Shown in pieces: positions 6,744 through 14,145 of a stretch of DNA of 14,206 nucleotides; the stretch's first letter is position 1, and each line of letters opens with the position of its first letter. This DNA is from BS750m-G4 sp964472195. GTDB taxonomy: Bacteria > Bacteroidota > Ignavibacteria > Tepidaquicellales > Tepidaquicellaceae. The notes below the pieces were generated by a model. That model was not told the DNA's origin. It did no database searches and saw only the letters and a list, made by a program, of their open reading frames with translations. The stretch spans positions 1 through 14,206 of the forward strand of contig CAYYJH010000072.1 in NCBI GenBank assembly GCA_964472195.1, in the 5' to 3' direction. Position numbers and translations under genes: made by a program.

Positions 6744-7029
6744 ATTAACTATACTGGTGCTGTTGGTACAATTGGAATTAATTCATGTAATGCTTTTGCA
6801 GCTATCATTAGTCCGTTAGTTGAATTTTCCGTACTAATATCGTAGGGTGCTGCCCTCTTTTTAAAAGAAAGTTCATTGATAAACCTGCTACATTCATAAG
6901 TTATATATATATTCAGCGTTATAATTAATTGTACTGCCAACTAAGAATCTCATTTAAAATGAATTAAATTGTATTTATAAAAATTATGATTTAATTTGCC
7001 GATGTATTTTAAATTTTAAACTTTCAAAA
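6744..7029. other. Non-coding or decayed stretch
   Basis: No intact gene is visible. On the minus strand an open frame (6940-6749, 63 codons) contains ECSRFINEL and LMIAAKALHEL before a TAG stop. It has no ribosome binding site and no recognised family. It could be the C-terminal relic of an incoming element that replaced the 3' part of arsC, or chance. The final part, next to the GNAT gene, is very AT-rich and may hold its promoter. Confidence 0.4.
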
Positions 7030-8169
7030 TTGAGCCAAACAGAAATATCCATCAAGAAAGTCGATAATGACTACGAAAAAAATCAATTCATAAAATTTCC
7101 ATGGAAGATCTATGAAAATGATGATTACTGGGTACCTCCTCTTTTATTTGATGTAAAGAATAATTTAGATAAAAAAAAGAATCCATTTTATGAACATTCA
7201 AAAATGGAAATGTGGCTGGTAGAAAAGGATGGTGAAATCGCCGGAAGAATTGCTGCAATCATTAACGATAATCATAATAAATATTATAAAGATAAAGTAG
7301 GTTTTTTTGGCTTTTTTGAAAGTATAAACGATAAGAATGTATCGAAATTATTATTTGATACAGCTTCCAAATATTTGAAGGAAAACGGCATTGAAGTTAT
7401 TAGAGGACCGGTAAATCCATCCACAAATGACGAATGTGCACTTCTTATTGAAGGTTTTAATTCATCCCCAGTAATGTTGATGCCCTACAATCCTATATAC
7501 TATCAATCATTGATCGAAGATTATGGTTTTCAAAAGGCTAAGGATTTATATGCCCTTTATATTGGTGCTGAAGTTATAAACAATACAGAGTTAATGAACA
7601 AATTAGATCGTATTAGTAAGATGATAATAAAAAAAGAAGGTTTGACAATAAGACATGTTAATTTAAAAGATTTTGACAATGAATTACAAAGAATACGTGA
7701 GGTATATAATAACGCTTGGCAGGATAATTGGGGTTTTGTACCCATGACGGAAGGTGAATTTAAGCATATAGCAAAGATTCTTAAACCCATAGCTGATGAA
7801 GATTTTATATTGTTAGCAGAAAAGGATGGAAAACCGATTGGTTTTTCATTATGTCTCCCGGATATAAATCAAGTTTTAAAAAGCCTAAACGGCAGACTTT
7901 TTCCCTTTGGAATATTTAAGTTTTTAATGAAGAAGAAAAAAATTAATGTACTGCGTGTGATTATAATGGGAGTCAATGTAGAATACCACAGAAAAGGAAT
8001 AGACGCTATTTTTTATCAAAACATTATTAAAACAGGAAATAAAAAGAATATTATAGGAGGTGAAATATCATGGGTTTTAGAGGATAATTATGCTATGGTT
8101 CAGGCTGCTGAAAAATTAGGAGCAAATATATACAAAACATACAGGATATTCGATAAGAAATTAGTATAA
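7030..8169 (+). CDS. Double-GNAT (YghO-like) acetyltransferase-fold protein
   Basis: 379 residues of the 370-390-residue family related to E. coli YghO. The N-terminal half starts with a WVPPLLFD motif (34-41) after the FPW segment, followed by WLVEKDGEIAGRIAAIIND (62-80), an acetyl-CoA-fold strand pair. The RGPVNPSTNDE (125-135) and LMPYNPIYY (150-158) segments are characteristic. The C-terminal half has NAWQDNWGFVPMTEGEF (228-244), LLAEKDGKPIGFSLCLPD (261-278), MGVNVEYHRKGIDAIFY (313-329) and SWVLEDNYAM (347-356). The second half keeps an R/K-x-G-type acyl-CoA loop (HRKGID), whereas the first half is more degenerate. Substrate and physiological role are unknown. The start is TTG (MSQTEISIKKV); no ATG lies nearby and no clear Shine-Dalgarno is seen. 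It is probably transcribed alone. Confidence 0.8.
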   Translation: MSQTEISIKKVDNDYEKNQFIKFPWKIYENDDYWVPPLLFDVKNNLDKKKNPFYEHSKMEMWLVEKDGEIAGRIAAIINDNHNKYYKDKVGFFGFFESINDKNVSKLLFDTASKYLKENGIEVIRGPVNPSTNDECALLIEGFNSSPVMLMPYNPIYYQSLIEDYGFQKAKDLYALYIGAEVINNTELMNKLDRISKMIIKKEGLTIRHVNLKDFDNELQRIREVYNNAWQDNWGFVPMTEGEFKHIAKILKPIADEDFILLAEKDGKPIGFSLCLPDINQVLKSLNGRLFPFGIFKFLMKKKKINVLRVIIMGVNVEYHRKGIDAIFYQNIIKTGNKKNIIGGEISWVLEDNYAMVQAAEKLGANIYKTYRIFDKKLV

Positions 8170-8445
8170 TTCCTCTTTTACATATAATCATTTATTAAAA
8201 CAGTACTTCATCTTAATACACTTCCATAAAAAGGCATTTTAAAAGAGGCTTTTCGTAAATAGGTTCGATAATAATATCTACGTTGACATTAACAATAATT
8301 AATCGTAACTTGCGTGTTAAGTTTTTGAACATAGATTAAATTTTATATCGTTCTTTAACATAAAAGAGTTTAGCACGAACAGATTTATATATAAATGTGC
8401 TCAATTTTATAAATATATTTCGATAACATACATAGGAGAAGTAAT
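8170..8445. promoter_or_regulatory. Upstream region of the RlpA-type gene with a candidate promoter
   Basis: 276 bp without a gene. A consensus -35 box TTGACA (8283-8288) is followed after 17 nt by TAACTT (8306-8311), a weak -10. A long leader of about 130 nt would follow. The ribosome binding site AGGAG (8434-8438) stands 7 nt before the TTG start at 8446. This is one of the few good Shine-Dalgarno sequences in the window and it fixes that start. Confidence 0.4.
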
Positions 8446-9372
8446 TTGTTAAAACTTAAAATTGGTGCGTTTTTAATTTGCGCATTTATTTTAATGAATC
8501 CAATTAGTGATTTGCATAACTCAGTATTATTCTCAAAGACCACAGACGGAATATCAGATTTCGTTCAGGAAGGAATTGCTTCCTGGTATGGTCCTGGTTT
8601 TCAAGGTAGAAAAACAGCAAATGGTGAAAGATTTAATACCCACGATTTCACCGCTGCACACAAGACACTTCCGTTTAATACCATTCTTAAGGTAACAAAC
8701 CTTGATAACGAGAAATTTACTGTCGTAAGAATAAACGATAGAGGACCGTATGTGAGAGGGAGGATAATTGATCTGTCACAGGCAGCAAAAACAGAAATCG
8801 GTATGGGTGGTTTAGCTAAAGTAAGAATTGAAATCTACAATCCGGAAGAAGAAGAAAAGGAAGAAGAGGAAAGCTTAGCACCTATTAATCTTTTTGAGGA
8901 TATATTTCCTCACACATCCAAAGTATTCATTGAGTACGGTAGAAATTTAAATTCGTCCAATGAAGGCTTAGAGTTAACTGAGGAAGAGTTCAATGAAGTA
9001 TTCGCTACTAACAAAAAGATAAAAATTAAGGTTCTAACACTTAATGCCGATGATGCAAATGTTAATATTTATCAGCAAATAGACGAACAGGATAACCTGA
9101 ATTATTATGATGTAACGAACAGGATAAGGTTCTTAACCGGATATACTATTGAAATTGGAATGTTTGATGATAAATCATTAGCGAATGAACTAATTGGTAA
9201 ACTTGAGTCACTTAATTTCGACACAATCTTTCTAGAAGAAATATTAACCAAGGACTCTGCTAACTTTAAAGTAATGGTTGGAAACTATAAGACACGAAAA
9301 GAATCGAGAAAAGACAGAAAGTTACTGCGTATGATGAATTATAAAGTAAAGTTAGTAAAAATTGGAAATTAG
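8446..9372 (+). CDS. rlpA: RlpA-type septal ring lytic transglycosylase (DPBB + SPOR)
   Basis: 308 residues starting at TTG, fixed by AGGAG 7 nt upstream. An N-terminal hydrophobic segment (about 5-20) should direct export. No convincing lipobox follows, unlike E. coli RlpA. The double-psi beta-barrel spans about 41-130 and shows GIASWYGPGFQGRKTANGE, FTAAHKTLPFNT and VRINDRGPYVRGRIIDLS, the defining RlpA motifs with their conserved Glu/His/Asp residues. A Glu/Lys-rich linker (134-143, EEEEKEEEES-like) and a divergent middle section lead to a SPOR domain (about 230-308) beginning TGYTIEIGMF, which in this family binds septal peptidoglycan lacking stem peptides. The enzyme cleaves naked glycan strands. 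It is convergent with an amidase gene, the type of enzyme that produces such strands. Confidence 0.9.
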   Translation: MLKLKIGAFLICAFILMNPISDLHNSVLFSKTTDGISDFVQEGIASWYGPGFQGRKTANGERFNTHDFTAAHKTLPFNTILKVTNLDNEKFTVVRINDRGPYVRGRIIDLSQAAKTEIGMGGLAKVRIEIYNPEEEEKEEEESLAPINLFEDIFPHTSKVFIEYGRNLNSSNEGLELTEEEFNEVFATNKKIKIKVLTLNADDANVNIYQQIDEQDNLNYYDVTNRIRFLTGYTIEIGMFDDKSLANELIGKLESLNFDTIFLEEILTKDSANFKVMVGNYKTRKESRKDRKLLRMMNYKVKLVKIGN

Positions 9373-9379
9373 GAATAGA

Positions 9380-9410
9380 AGCCATTCAGTTAATTCTGGA
9401 TGGCTTTTTT
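9380..9410 (+). terminator. Intrinsic terminator of the RlpA-type gene
   Basis: AGCCATTCAG (9380-9389) pairs with CTGGATGGCT (9396-9405) over 10 bp, with one G-U pair and a 6-nt loop, followed by a run of T (9405-9410). The T-run overlaps the stop codon of the convergent amidase gene. Read the other way the stem lacks a clean T-tract, so it acts mainly on the plus strand. Confidence 0.85.
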
Positions 9411-10221
9411 ATTGTACGTATGAATTCTCAAAATCATAATCAAACTTGAAATACCTGATAGCTTTATAAATGGATTTAGCAACATCAGCTTGCCCTGATT
9501 CTGAATTCAAATATTTTTCATCTTCTCTATTGGAAAGATATCCACACTCTACAAGCACTGACGGCATTGATGCACCAACGAGGACTAAAAAACCTGCTTG
9601 ATAAAATCCCCTGCTCACTAAATCAGTGCCCTTTCCAAATTCAGATTGTAAAATTACTGCAAACCTTTCACTGTTTTTAAAATTGGAATTTAGAATAAGA
9701 GAAGATAGGATTTTGTTTGGAATGTATTTCGTTACAATAGAATCATTTTTATCAGGAATTATGAATCTGTTTTCATCCGTAGTAATTTCCGAAGCCTCAT
9801 CTAATCTCGTCAAGCTCAGCAAATATATTTCAAAACCGCTTTTATTAATTTCCTCACTTTTTCTCGCATTGCAATGAATACTAATGAATAAATTACCTCT
9901 GTGAGTATTTGCAATCTTCCCACGTTCTCTCAATTCGATATACTCATCCATATCACGAGTCAGTACAACTTCAAGGTCATCATATTCCTTTATAAGGTAG
10001 TCCATTAATTTCAAAGAGATAGCAAGATTAATATTTTTTTCGTAAATTCCTGATACCCCAATTGTACCGGGATCTTTTCCACCATGACCGGGATCTATTA
10101 TAACTACATCTATTTTTCTTCCATCCCTATCATATAAAAATACTTTCTTTGAATTCTCGTTCTGGAAGATAACCAATAGGGACACCAATACTACTATGAA
10201 AACGATAATTCTCAAAAGCAT
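9409..10221 (-). CDS. N-acetylmuramoyl-L-alanine amidase (Amidase_3, AmiC-type)
   Basis: 270 residues. The N-terminal hydrophobic helix (about 3-19) probably anchors the protein in the inner membrane or acts as an uncleaved export signal, with the catalytic domain (38 to about 258) in the periplasm. Zinc ligands and the catalytic glutamate are in place: His46 in IIDPGHGGKDPG, Glu61 in YEKNINLAI, His116 in FISIHCNA, and Glu225 in PSVLVECGYLSN. The enzyme removes stem peptides from MurNAc during cell separation or turnover. A long insert (about 122-200) between the second and third motif regions could be the regulatory segment that blocks the active site in division amidases. It has no AMIN, LysM or SPOR targeting domain. 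It is convergent with the RlpA-type gene, which acts on the product of amidases. Confidence 0.93.
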   Translation of the reverse strand: MLLRIIVFIVVLVSLLVIFQNENSKKVFLYDRDGRKIDVVIIDPGHGGKDPGTIGVSGIYEKNINLAISLKLMDYLIKEYDDLEVVLTRDMDEYIELRERGKIANTHRGNLFISIHCNARKSEEINKSGFEIYLLSLTRLDEASEITTDENRFIIPDKNDSIVTKYIPNKILSSLILNSNFKNSERFAVILQSEFGKGTDLVSRGFYQAGFLVLVGASMPSVLVECGYLSNREDEKYLNSESGQADVAKSIYKAIRYFKFDYDFENSYVQ

Positions 10222-10490
10222 TTATGAAAACAAAATTTCATTAAACAAATATTTATTAAGATAGTATAAAAAATAAACTCTGTTCCTTTACTTTATTTAA
10301 TTTATGAATAATAAACTAAATTAATAATGAAAAAGTGTTAATTATTGTTTTGTCTAAAACAGTTCTTACACTTTATCATAATTTATCAAAACTCAAAATC
10401 TGACTTAGCAACTAAAGATAAATTGAATAAAATTCTTTTATTAAGTATATTATATTTTTAATATTTATTAATTTTTCAAACAATGGAGAA
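10222..10490. other. Divergent intergenic region, amidase / TPR lipoprotein
   Basis: 269 bp of very AT-rich sequence separating two divergent genes, so it must carry both promoters. A good plus-strand promoter is listed separately. A small GTTTT-N4-AAAAC dyad lies near the middle. No gene, RNA or repeat is evident. Confidence 0.5.
10423..10451 (+). promoter_or_regulatory. Candidate sigma-70-type promoter of the TPR-sppA-HU operon
   Basis: TTGAAT (10423-10428), 17 nt spacer, TATATT (10446-10451). The predicted start of transcription near 10458 gives a leader of about 33-39 nt. The spacing and boxes match the type seen twice before the T9SS genes (TTGAAA-N17-TACATT). Confidence 0.5.
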
Positions 10491-11591
10491 ATGAAAGTGA
10501 ATAATCAAATCAAGAAATTCTCACCTATTATCATTAGCCTATTTTTAATTAGTTTCATGGTTTATATTGCCGGCTGTTCTTCAGCAGAATCTACAACCGG
10601 TAAACTGGCATTTAAAACTGGAGATTATGAGAAAGCCGAAAGAGAGCTTCTCAAAGGATTAAAAATTGATAAAAACGATGATGAAGGCTGGTATATGTTA
10701 GGAGTTTCGCAAATTGAATTGAAAAAATATGACGAAGGTACAAAATCTCTAAAAACCTCCTTGTCTATCTCAAAAAGTTTTGCAAATGAAATAACCGATT
10801 ACTGGATTATAAAATTCAATGAAGGTGCTAAATGGTTCAAAGCTGGAATCGAAGCAGAAAAAAAACATGATTCAGTAAAAGTTATTGACAATTATTCTAA
10901 GGCTTTAGATTATTTTCTCGCAGCATCTTATGTTATTCCTGACAGTTTACAATCTCTAAAAGCAATTGGGGAATGTTATTTAGCATTAGGACAGAGAGAA
11001 AAAGCGATGGAAGTTTATACAAAGATTTTAGATAAATCTAAAAACGAAAGTGATGCTATAAAAGTCGCTGCTATTCTTTTTGAAGCAGGTCTAAGTGCAA
11101 TAAATTACAGTAATAGTTTAGATATCGAAATTGCAAAACTCAGCAGTAAATTAGAAGAAGAAAATCTTTCTGAAGATGAAAAGGACAAAATTATAAGCTC
11201 TATGGATAAACTAAATGAGAAATCGTTGAACTCATTTAAGAATGCAGCAGGAACTTTCGATAAAATTATAAACATAGAATTTCTTCCAAAAGATAATACG
11301 TATTATGAAACCTCTGCTTACAATTATGCTTTATCAAATGCTAAGATTGGAGAAAAAGTAAGACAGAAAAATCCCGAAGGTCAGGAACATAAACCTATAT
11401 TCGCAGAAGCTCTTAGTGTTTTAGAGCCATTAGCTGAATCAATTACAAAGGATAGAAACCTGGAATTAAAAATTCAATGTTATGAATTGCTTGTAGCAGT
11501 CTATGCTAACTTAGGTGAAAACGATAAGGCAGTGAACGCACTCAAAATTAAAGACGAACTTGCAAAAGAACTCGATAAAGACAAACAATAA
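10491..11591 (+). CDS. TPR-repeat lipoprotein
   Basis: 366 residues with a lipoprotein signal peptide: hydrophobic stretch 12-26 and lipobox IAGC with Cys29, so lipid-anchored in the envelope. Tetratricopeptide repeats are clear at about 37-70 (FKTGDYEKAERELLKGLKID), 66-100 (GWYMLGVSQIELKKYDEG), 150-185 (AIGECYLALGQREKAMEVYTKIL), and again near the C-terminus (ANLGENDKAVNALK). The middle (205-250) is charged and likely helical. TPR lipoproteins are scaffolds for protein-protein contacts; the partner is unknown. The start needs care: GGAG (10485-10488) is only 2 nt from the ATG at 10491 but 8 nt from an in-frame GTG at 10497, so translation may start at the GTG. sppA follows after 18 nt, suggesting one operon. 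Confidence 0.85.
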   Translation: MKVNNQIKKFSPIIISLFLISFMVYIAGCSSAESTTGKLAFKTGDYEKAERELLKGLKIDKNDDEGWYMLGVSQIELKKYDEGTKSLKTSLSISKSFANEITDYWIIKFNEGAKWFKAGIEAEKKHDSVKVIDNYSKALDYFLAASYVIPDSLQSLKAIGECYLALGQREKAMEVYTKILDKSKNESDAIKVAAILFEAGLSAINYSNSLDIEIAKLSSKLEEENLSEDEKDKIISSMDKLNEKSLNSFKNAAGTFDKIINIEFLPKDNTYYETSAYNYALSNAKIGEKVRQKNPEGQEHKPIFAEALSVLEPLAESITKDRNLELKIQCYELLVAVYANLGENDKAVNALKIKDELAKELDKDKQ

Positions 11592-11609
11592 TTTAAAATT
11601 TATTTTATA

Positions 11610-12569
11610 ATGGATACAACAAAAAAATCCTCTGGTACGAAATGGTTTTGGGGAATATTCATCTCCTTAATCCTGATTGTTTTGATATTCGTTGGGATTA
11701 CTTTTTTATTTTTTGCGAAAAGTATTACAACACTTTCGTTTAAAAGTGATAAATCCTATGAATACGTTAGTGAAGGAGACAGTAAAGACAAAGTTGCGAT
11801 CGTTGAATTAAATTATACCATCATTACGTCGGAATCGATTGTAAGACAATTTAAAAAATTCCGTGAAGATGAATCAGTTAAGGCAATTGTTTTAAGAATA
11901 AACACACCTGGCGGAGGTGTTGCTGCTTCACAGGAAATGTATGAAGAAGTCAGGAAGACGAGAGATTCCGGTAAACCGGTTATTGTATCCTTTGGTCCGA
12001 TAGCAGCAAGTGGAGGATACTATGTATCGTGCGGGGGCTCATTGATTGTATCAAACCCCGGCTCATTAACAGGGAGTATCGGTGTAATCGCTCAATTTAT
12101 TACTATCAAGGAGCTTGCAGAAAAACTCGGGATAGAAGCGACAACAGTTAAAAGCGGTGAATTAAAAGACGCCGGGAATATGTTCAGGGAACCAAATGAA
12201 GCTGACCTTGAATACATTCAGGATATAATTGATAACTCGTTCCAGCAATTCCTCGATGTTGTTTCAAGAGAAAGAAAAATCGACATGGAAGAATTAAAAA
12301 AGATCGCAACCGGTAGAGTGTATACTGGTGTGCAAGCACTTGACCTAAGATTAGTCGATACTCTCGGAACGTTTGAAGATGCCATACAAATTGCTGCTGA
12401 CATGGGAGGTATCGAAGGTGAACCAACTATTGTTAAGGAAAAGAATAAGATGGCTTGGCTCGATTACTTCATGGAGAGTTCCACTAATTCAGAAATTCGT
12501 GAACTCAAAGAAGATTTCAAGAGTGAATTCTTAGAAAAACCAATTTTACAATATAAATACGAAAAATAA
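11610..12569 (+). CDS. sppA: Signal peptide peptidase SppA (serine protease, 36K type)
   Basis: 319 residues with one N-terminal transmembrane helix (about 12-36) and a peptidase S49 domain outside the cytoplasmic membrane. The nucleophile is Ser134 in GPIAASGGYYVS, and the general base is the second lysine of VKSGELKD, Lys187; the spacing of 53 is close to the Ser-Lys dyad of Bacillus SppA. RINTPGGGV (96-104) and the conserved GRVYTGVQALDLRLVDTLG (235-253) confirm the family. It degrades leftover signal peptides in the membrane. This is the short single-domain form found in Gram-positives and many Bacteroidota relatives, not the double-length E. coli form. It sits between the TPR lipoprotein (18 nt) and the HU-type gene (14 nt), so co-transcription is likely. 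No strong Shine-Dalgarno. Confidence 0.95.
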   Translation: MDTTKKSSGTKWFWGIFISLILIVLIFVGITFLFFAKSITTLSFKSDKSYEYVSEGDSKDKVAIVELNYTIITSESIVRQFKKFREDESVKAIVLRINTPGGGVAASQEMYEEVRKTRDSGKPVIVSFGPIAASGGYYVSCGGSLIVSNPGSLTGSIGVIAQFITIKELAEKLGIEATTVKSGELKDAGNMFREPNEADLEYIQDIIDNSFQQFLDVVSRERKIDMEELKKIATGRVYTGVQALDLRLVDTLGTFEDAIQIAADMGGIEGEPTIVKEKNKMAWLDYFMESSTNSEIRELKEDFKSEFLEKPILQYKYEK

Positions 12570-12583
12570 AAACGAATTCTAAA

Positions 12584-12874
12584 ATGACAAGAGCACAAAT
12601 AGCAGCAAAGATATCCGAAGCAACGGGATTGAGCAAGAGAGAAACTGAAATTGTTGTCGAAGGATTTATAAGCTGCGTGATAGATGCTTTAAGAGCAAAT
12701 GAAACAATTGAAATACGGGGCTTCGGAACGTTTAAAAACAATTTTAAAGAGCCAAGAATTGCAAGGAATCCGAAAACGGGCGAGAAAATACAACTTGGTA
12801 AAAGATATATCCCCCACTTCAAAGTATCGAAAGAGTTTAAGAAAATAGTTCAGGAAAGTTTGGTTAAAAAATAA
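12584..12874 (+). CDS. HU/IHF-family DNA-binding protein
   Basis: 96 residues, the size of HU/IHF subunits. The N-terminal helices (MTRAQIAAKISEATGLSKRE) form the dimerisation part. The family signature IRGFGTFKNNFKEPRIARNP (44-63) covers the beta-saddle and the start of the flexible arm, whose tip RNPKTGE contains the DNA-intercalating proline. The tail is basic (VKK). It bends and compacts DNA as a homo- or heterodimer. HU and IHF cannot be told apart by eye. Its place directly after sppA and before a ribosomal-type mini-gene looks like a housekeeping operon. Confidence 0.95.
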   Translation: MTRAQIAAKISEATGLSKRETEIVVEGFISCVIDALRANETIEIRGFGTFKNNFKEPRIARNPKTGEKIQLGKRYIPHFKVSKEFKKIVQESLVKK

Positions 12875-12922
12875 TTTTTAAAAACAATAAACAATAAATA
12901 AGCAAAAGGAGATTTCTACTCA

Positions 12923-13015
12923 ATGCCATGTGGTAAAAAAAGAAAACGAGGAAAGATGTCTACTCATAAGAGGAAGAAAAGACTAAGAAAGAACAGACAT
13001 AAAAAGAAAAAATAA
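12923..13015 (+). CDS. bS22/COX24-like 30-residue ribosomal-type protein
   Basis: This small gene encodes 30 residues, MPCGKKRKRGKMSTHKRKKR followed by LRKNRHKKKK, of which 19 are Lys or Arg. The order THKRKKRLRKNRHK is the core of the AURKAIP1/COX24 domain. That domain is known from mitochondrial small-subunit protein mS38 and from bS22 of mycobacterial ribosomes, and many Bacteroidota genomes carry copies of about 30 residues starting MPSGKKRKR. It is probably an rRNA-binding protein of the small subunit. AGGAG (12907-12911) stands 11 nt before the ATG, and a strong terminator follows 30 nt after the stop. It lies 48 nt after the HU-type gene and likely ends the operon. Too short for routine gene calling, but the motif and signals make it convincing. 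Confidence 0.88.
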   Translation: MPCGKKRKRGKMSTHKRKKRLRKNRHKKKK

Positions 13016-13045
13016 GTTTATATTAAAAAGTTTTTTCGAAATTTT

Positions 13046-13069
13046 AAACCCGCTTCGTGCGGGTTTTTT
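13046..13069 (+). terminator. Intrinsic terminator ending the TPR-sppA-HU-bS22 operon
   Basis: AAACCCGC (13046-13053) pairs with GCGGGTTT (13059-13066) around a TTCGT loop, with a T-run to 13069. The same hairpin recurs at 13981-14004. Confidence 0.93.
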
Positions 13070-13095
13070 ATTACCCTGACAATTCGAAACATATC

Positions 13096-13124
13096 TTGAA
13101 AATTAACATAATATTCTTTACATT
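13096..13124 (+). promoter_or_regulatory. Promoter of the first T9SS protein
   Basis: TTGAAA (13096-13101), 17-nt spacer, TACATT (13119-13124). A leader box ATCTATAAACTTTAAA (13130-13145) lies 9 nt before the ATG. The identical boxes and spacing precede the paralogue at 14086-14136, so the module was duplicated or conserved. Confidence 0.65.
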
Positions 13125-13154
13125 TATACATCTATAAACTTTAAACATTTAATT

Positions 13155-13964
13155 ATGAGAAAATTTATTTCAAAAAAGTTGACAAGAGTATTGTTGGTTT
13201 CGCTTTCACTTCTATTTATTAGTGGAATCATATATGCTTATTCATCGGGAATTACCGGTAGAACATCTAAAGGTCCTAACCCTGGCTGTACATGTCACGG
13301 CAGTTTTCCGACTGCAGCTGTTATGATACAGATAATAGGTCCAGATTCTGTTGCTGTAAACCAGACAGTAATGTATACAGTTAATATTACCGGTGGTCCT
13401 TTGGTAAGGGCTGGTACGGATATTGCCGTAGCAAGAGGTACACTCGATACTGTCGGTACAGCACTTCAGAATATTGGAGGAGAACTCACACACGTTGCAC
13501 CATTACTTCCATCTCTTGGAGTCGTGTCAGTTCCATTCGAATACACTGCTCCATCAATTACCGGAACCGATACAATTTTTACAACCGGTATCAGTGTTAA
13601 TTTTAATAACAGTACAAGCGGTGATGAATGGAATTATGCTTCGAATAAAATTATAAGAGTTGTCCCTTCGGTTGGAATAACTAATAACAATACAATCCCG
13701 ACAGAATATTCTTTAAAGCAGAATTTCCCCAATCCTTTCAATCCAAAGACAAATATTTCATTTAACGTTGCAAAAACCGGGTTTGTTAAGATAGTTGTAT
13801 TGGATATAGCAGGGAAAGAGATATCGACTCTTGTTAACCAGAATCTTAACGCGGGAAGTTATACAATAGATTTTAATGGTGCAGAATACTCAAGCGGAAT
13901 GTATTTTTATAAAATGGTCACGAAAGATTTCTCGGATGTAAAGAAGATGATATTTGTAAAATAA
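13155..13964 (+). CDS. Choice-of-anchor-V-like secreted protein with T9SS sorting domain
   Basis: 269 residues. A signal peptide (about 1-29; basic MRKFISKKLTR, hydrophobic VLLVSLSLLFISGIIYA) is followed by a domain of about 30-170 opening with SSGITGRTSKGPNPGCTCHG. This Gly-rich start with a Cys-Thr-Cys-His motif (45-48) resembles choice-of-anchor V proteins. The CxCH spacing is one residue shorter than the CxxCH haem site, so haem attachment is not implied. The C-terminus (184-269) is a type A T9SS sorting domain: YSLKQNFPNPFNPKTNISFN, VLDIAGKEISTLV and a final SGMYFYKMVT...KKMIFVK. The product should cross the outer membrane through type IX secretion and be released or attached to the surface. 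The function of the N-terminal domain is unknown. It has its own promoter and terminator, and a paralogue starts downstream. Confidence 0.88.
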   Translation: MRKFISKKLTRVLLVSLSLLFISGIIYAYSSGITGRTSKGPNPGCTCHGSFPTAAVMIQIIGPDSVAVNQTVMYTVNITGGPLVRAGTDIAVARGTLDTVGTALQNIGGELTHVAPLLPSLGVVSVPFEYTAPSITGTDTIFTTGISVNFNNSTSGDEWNYASNKIIRVVPSVGITNNNTIPTEYSLKQNFPNPFNPKTNISFNVAKTGFVKIVVLDIAGKEISTLVNQNLNAGSYTIDFNGAEYSSGMYFYKMVTKDFSDVKKMIFVK

Positions 13965-13980
13965 TTTATTGCTTTACAAA

Positions 13981-14004
13981 AAACCCGCTTCGTGCGGGTT
14001 TTTT
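13981..14004 (+). terminator. Intrinsic terminator of the first T9SS gene
   Basis: AAACCCGC-TTCGT-GCGGGTTT plus a T-run, identical in stem, loop and T-tract to the hairpin at 13046-13069. It stands about 16 nt after the stop codon. Confidence 0.93.
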
Positions 14005-14085
14005 ATTTTCCCTATTTTTTATAATGAAAAGAGCACTTTGAGAGAGAAATGATGAATATTCGATTCACAAAATTAATATCCTCTA

Positions 14086-14136
14086 TTGAAATTTCATAAA
14101 ATATTTCATACATTTTTTTTATCTATAAACTTTAAA
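14086..14136 (+). promoter_or_regulatory. Promoter and leader box of the second T9SS paralogue
   Basis: TTGAAA (14086-14091), 17-nt spacer, TACATT (14109-14114), then ATCTATAAACTTTAAA (14121-14136), 9 nt before the ATG at 14146. The boxes, spacing and leader match those before the gene at 13155. Confidence 0.65.
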
Positions 14137-14145
14137 TATTAAAAC

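Noticed and set aside
12184..12426. Minus-strand open frames inside sppA
   Set aside because: They overlap a well-supported protease gene and contain no recognisable motif or ribosome site.
12517..12822. 101-codon minus-strand open frame
   Set aside because: It is antisense to the end of sppA and most of the HU-type gene, whose signature is unambiguous.
13287..13298. Cytochrome c haem-binding site
   Set aside because: The motif is CxCH, not CxxCH, and no other cytochrome features are present.
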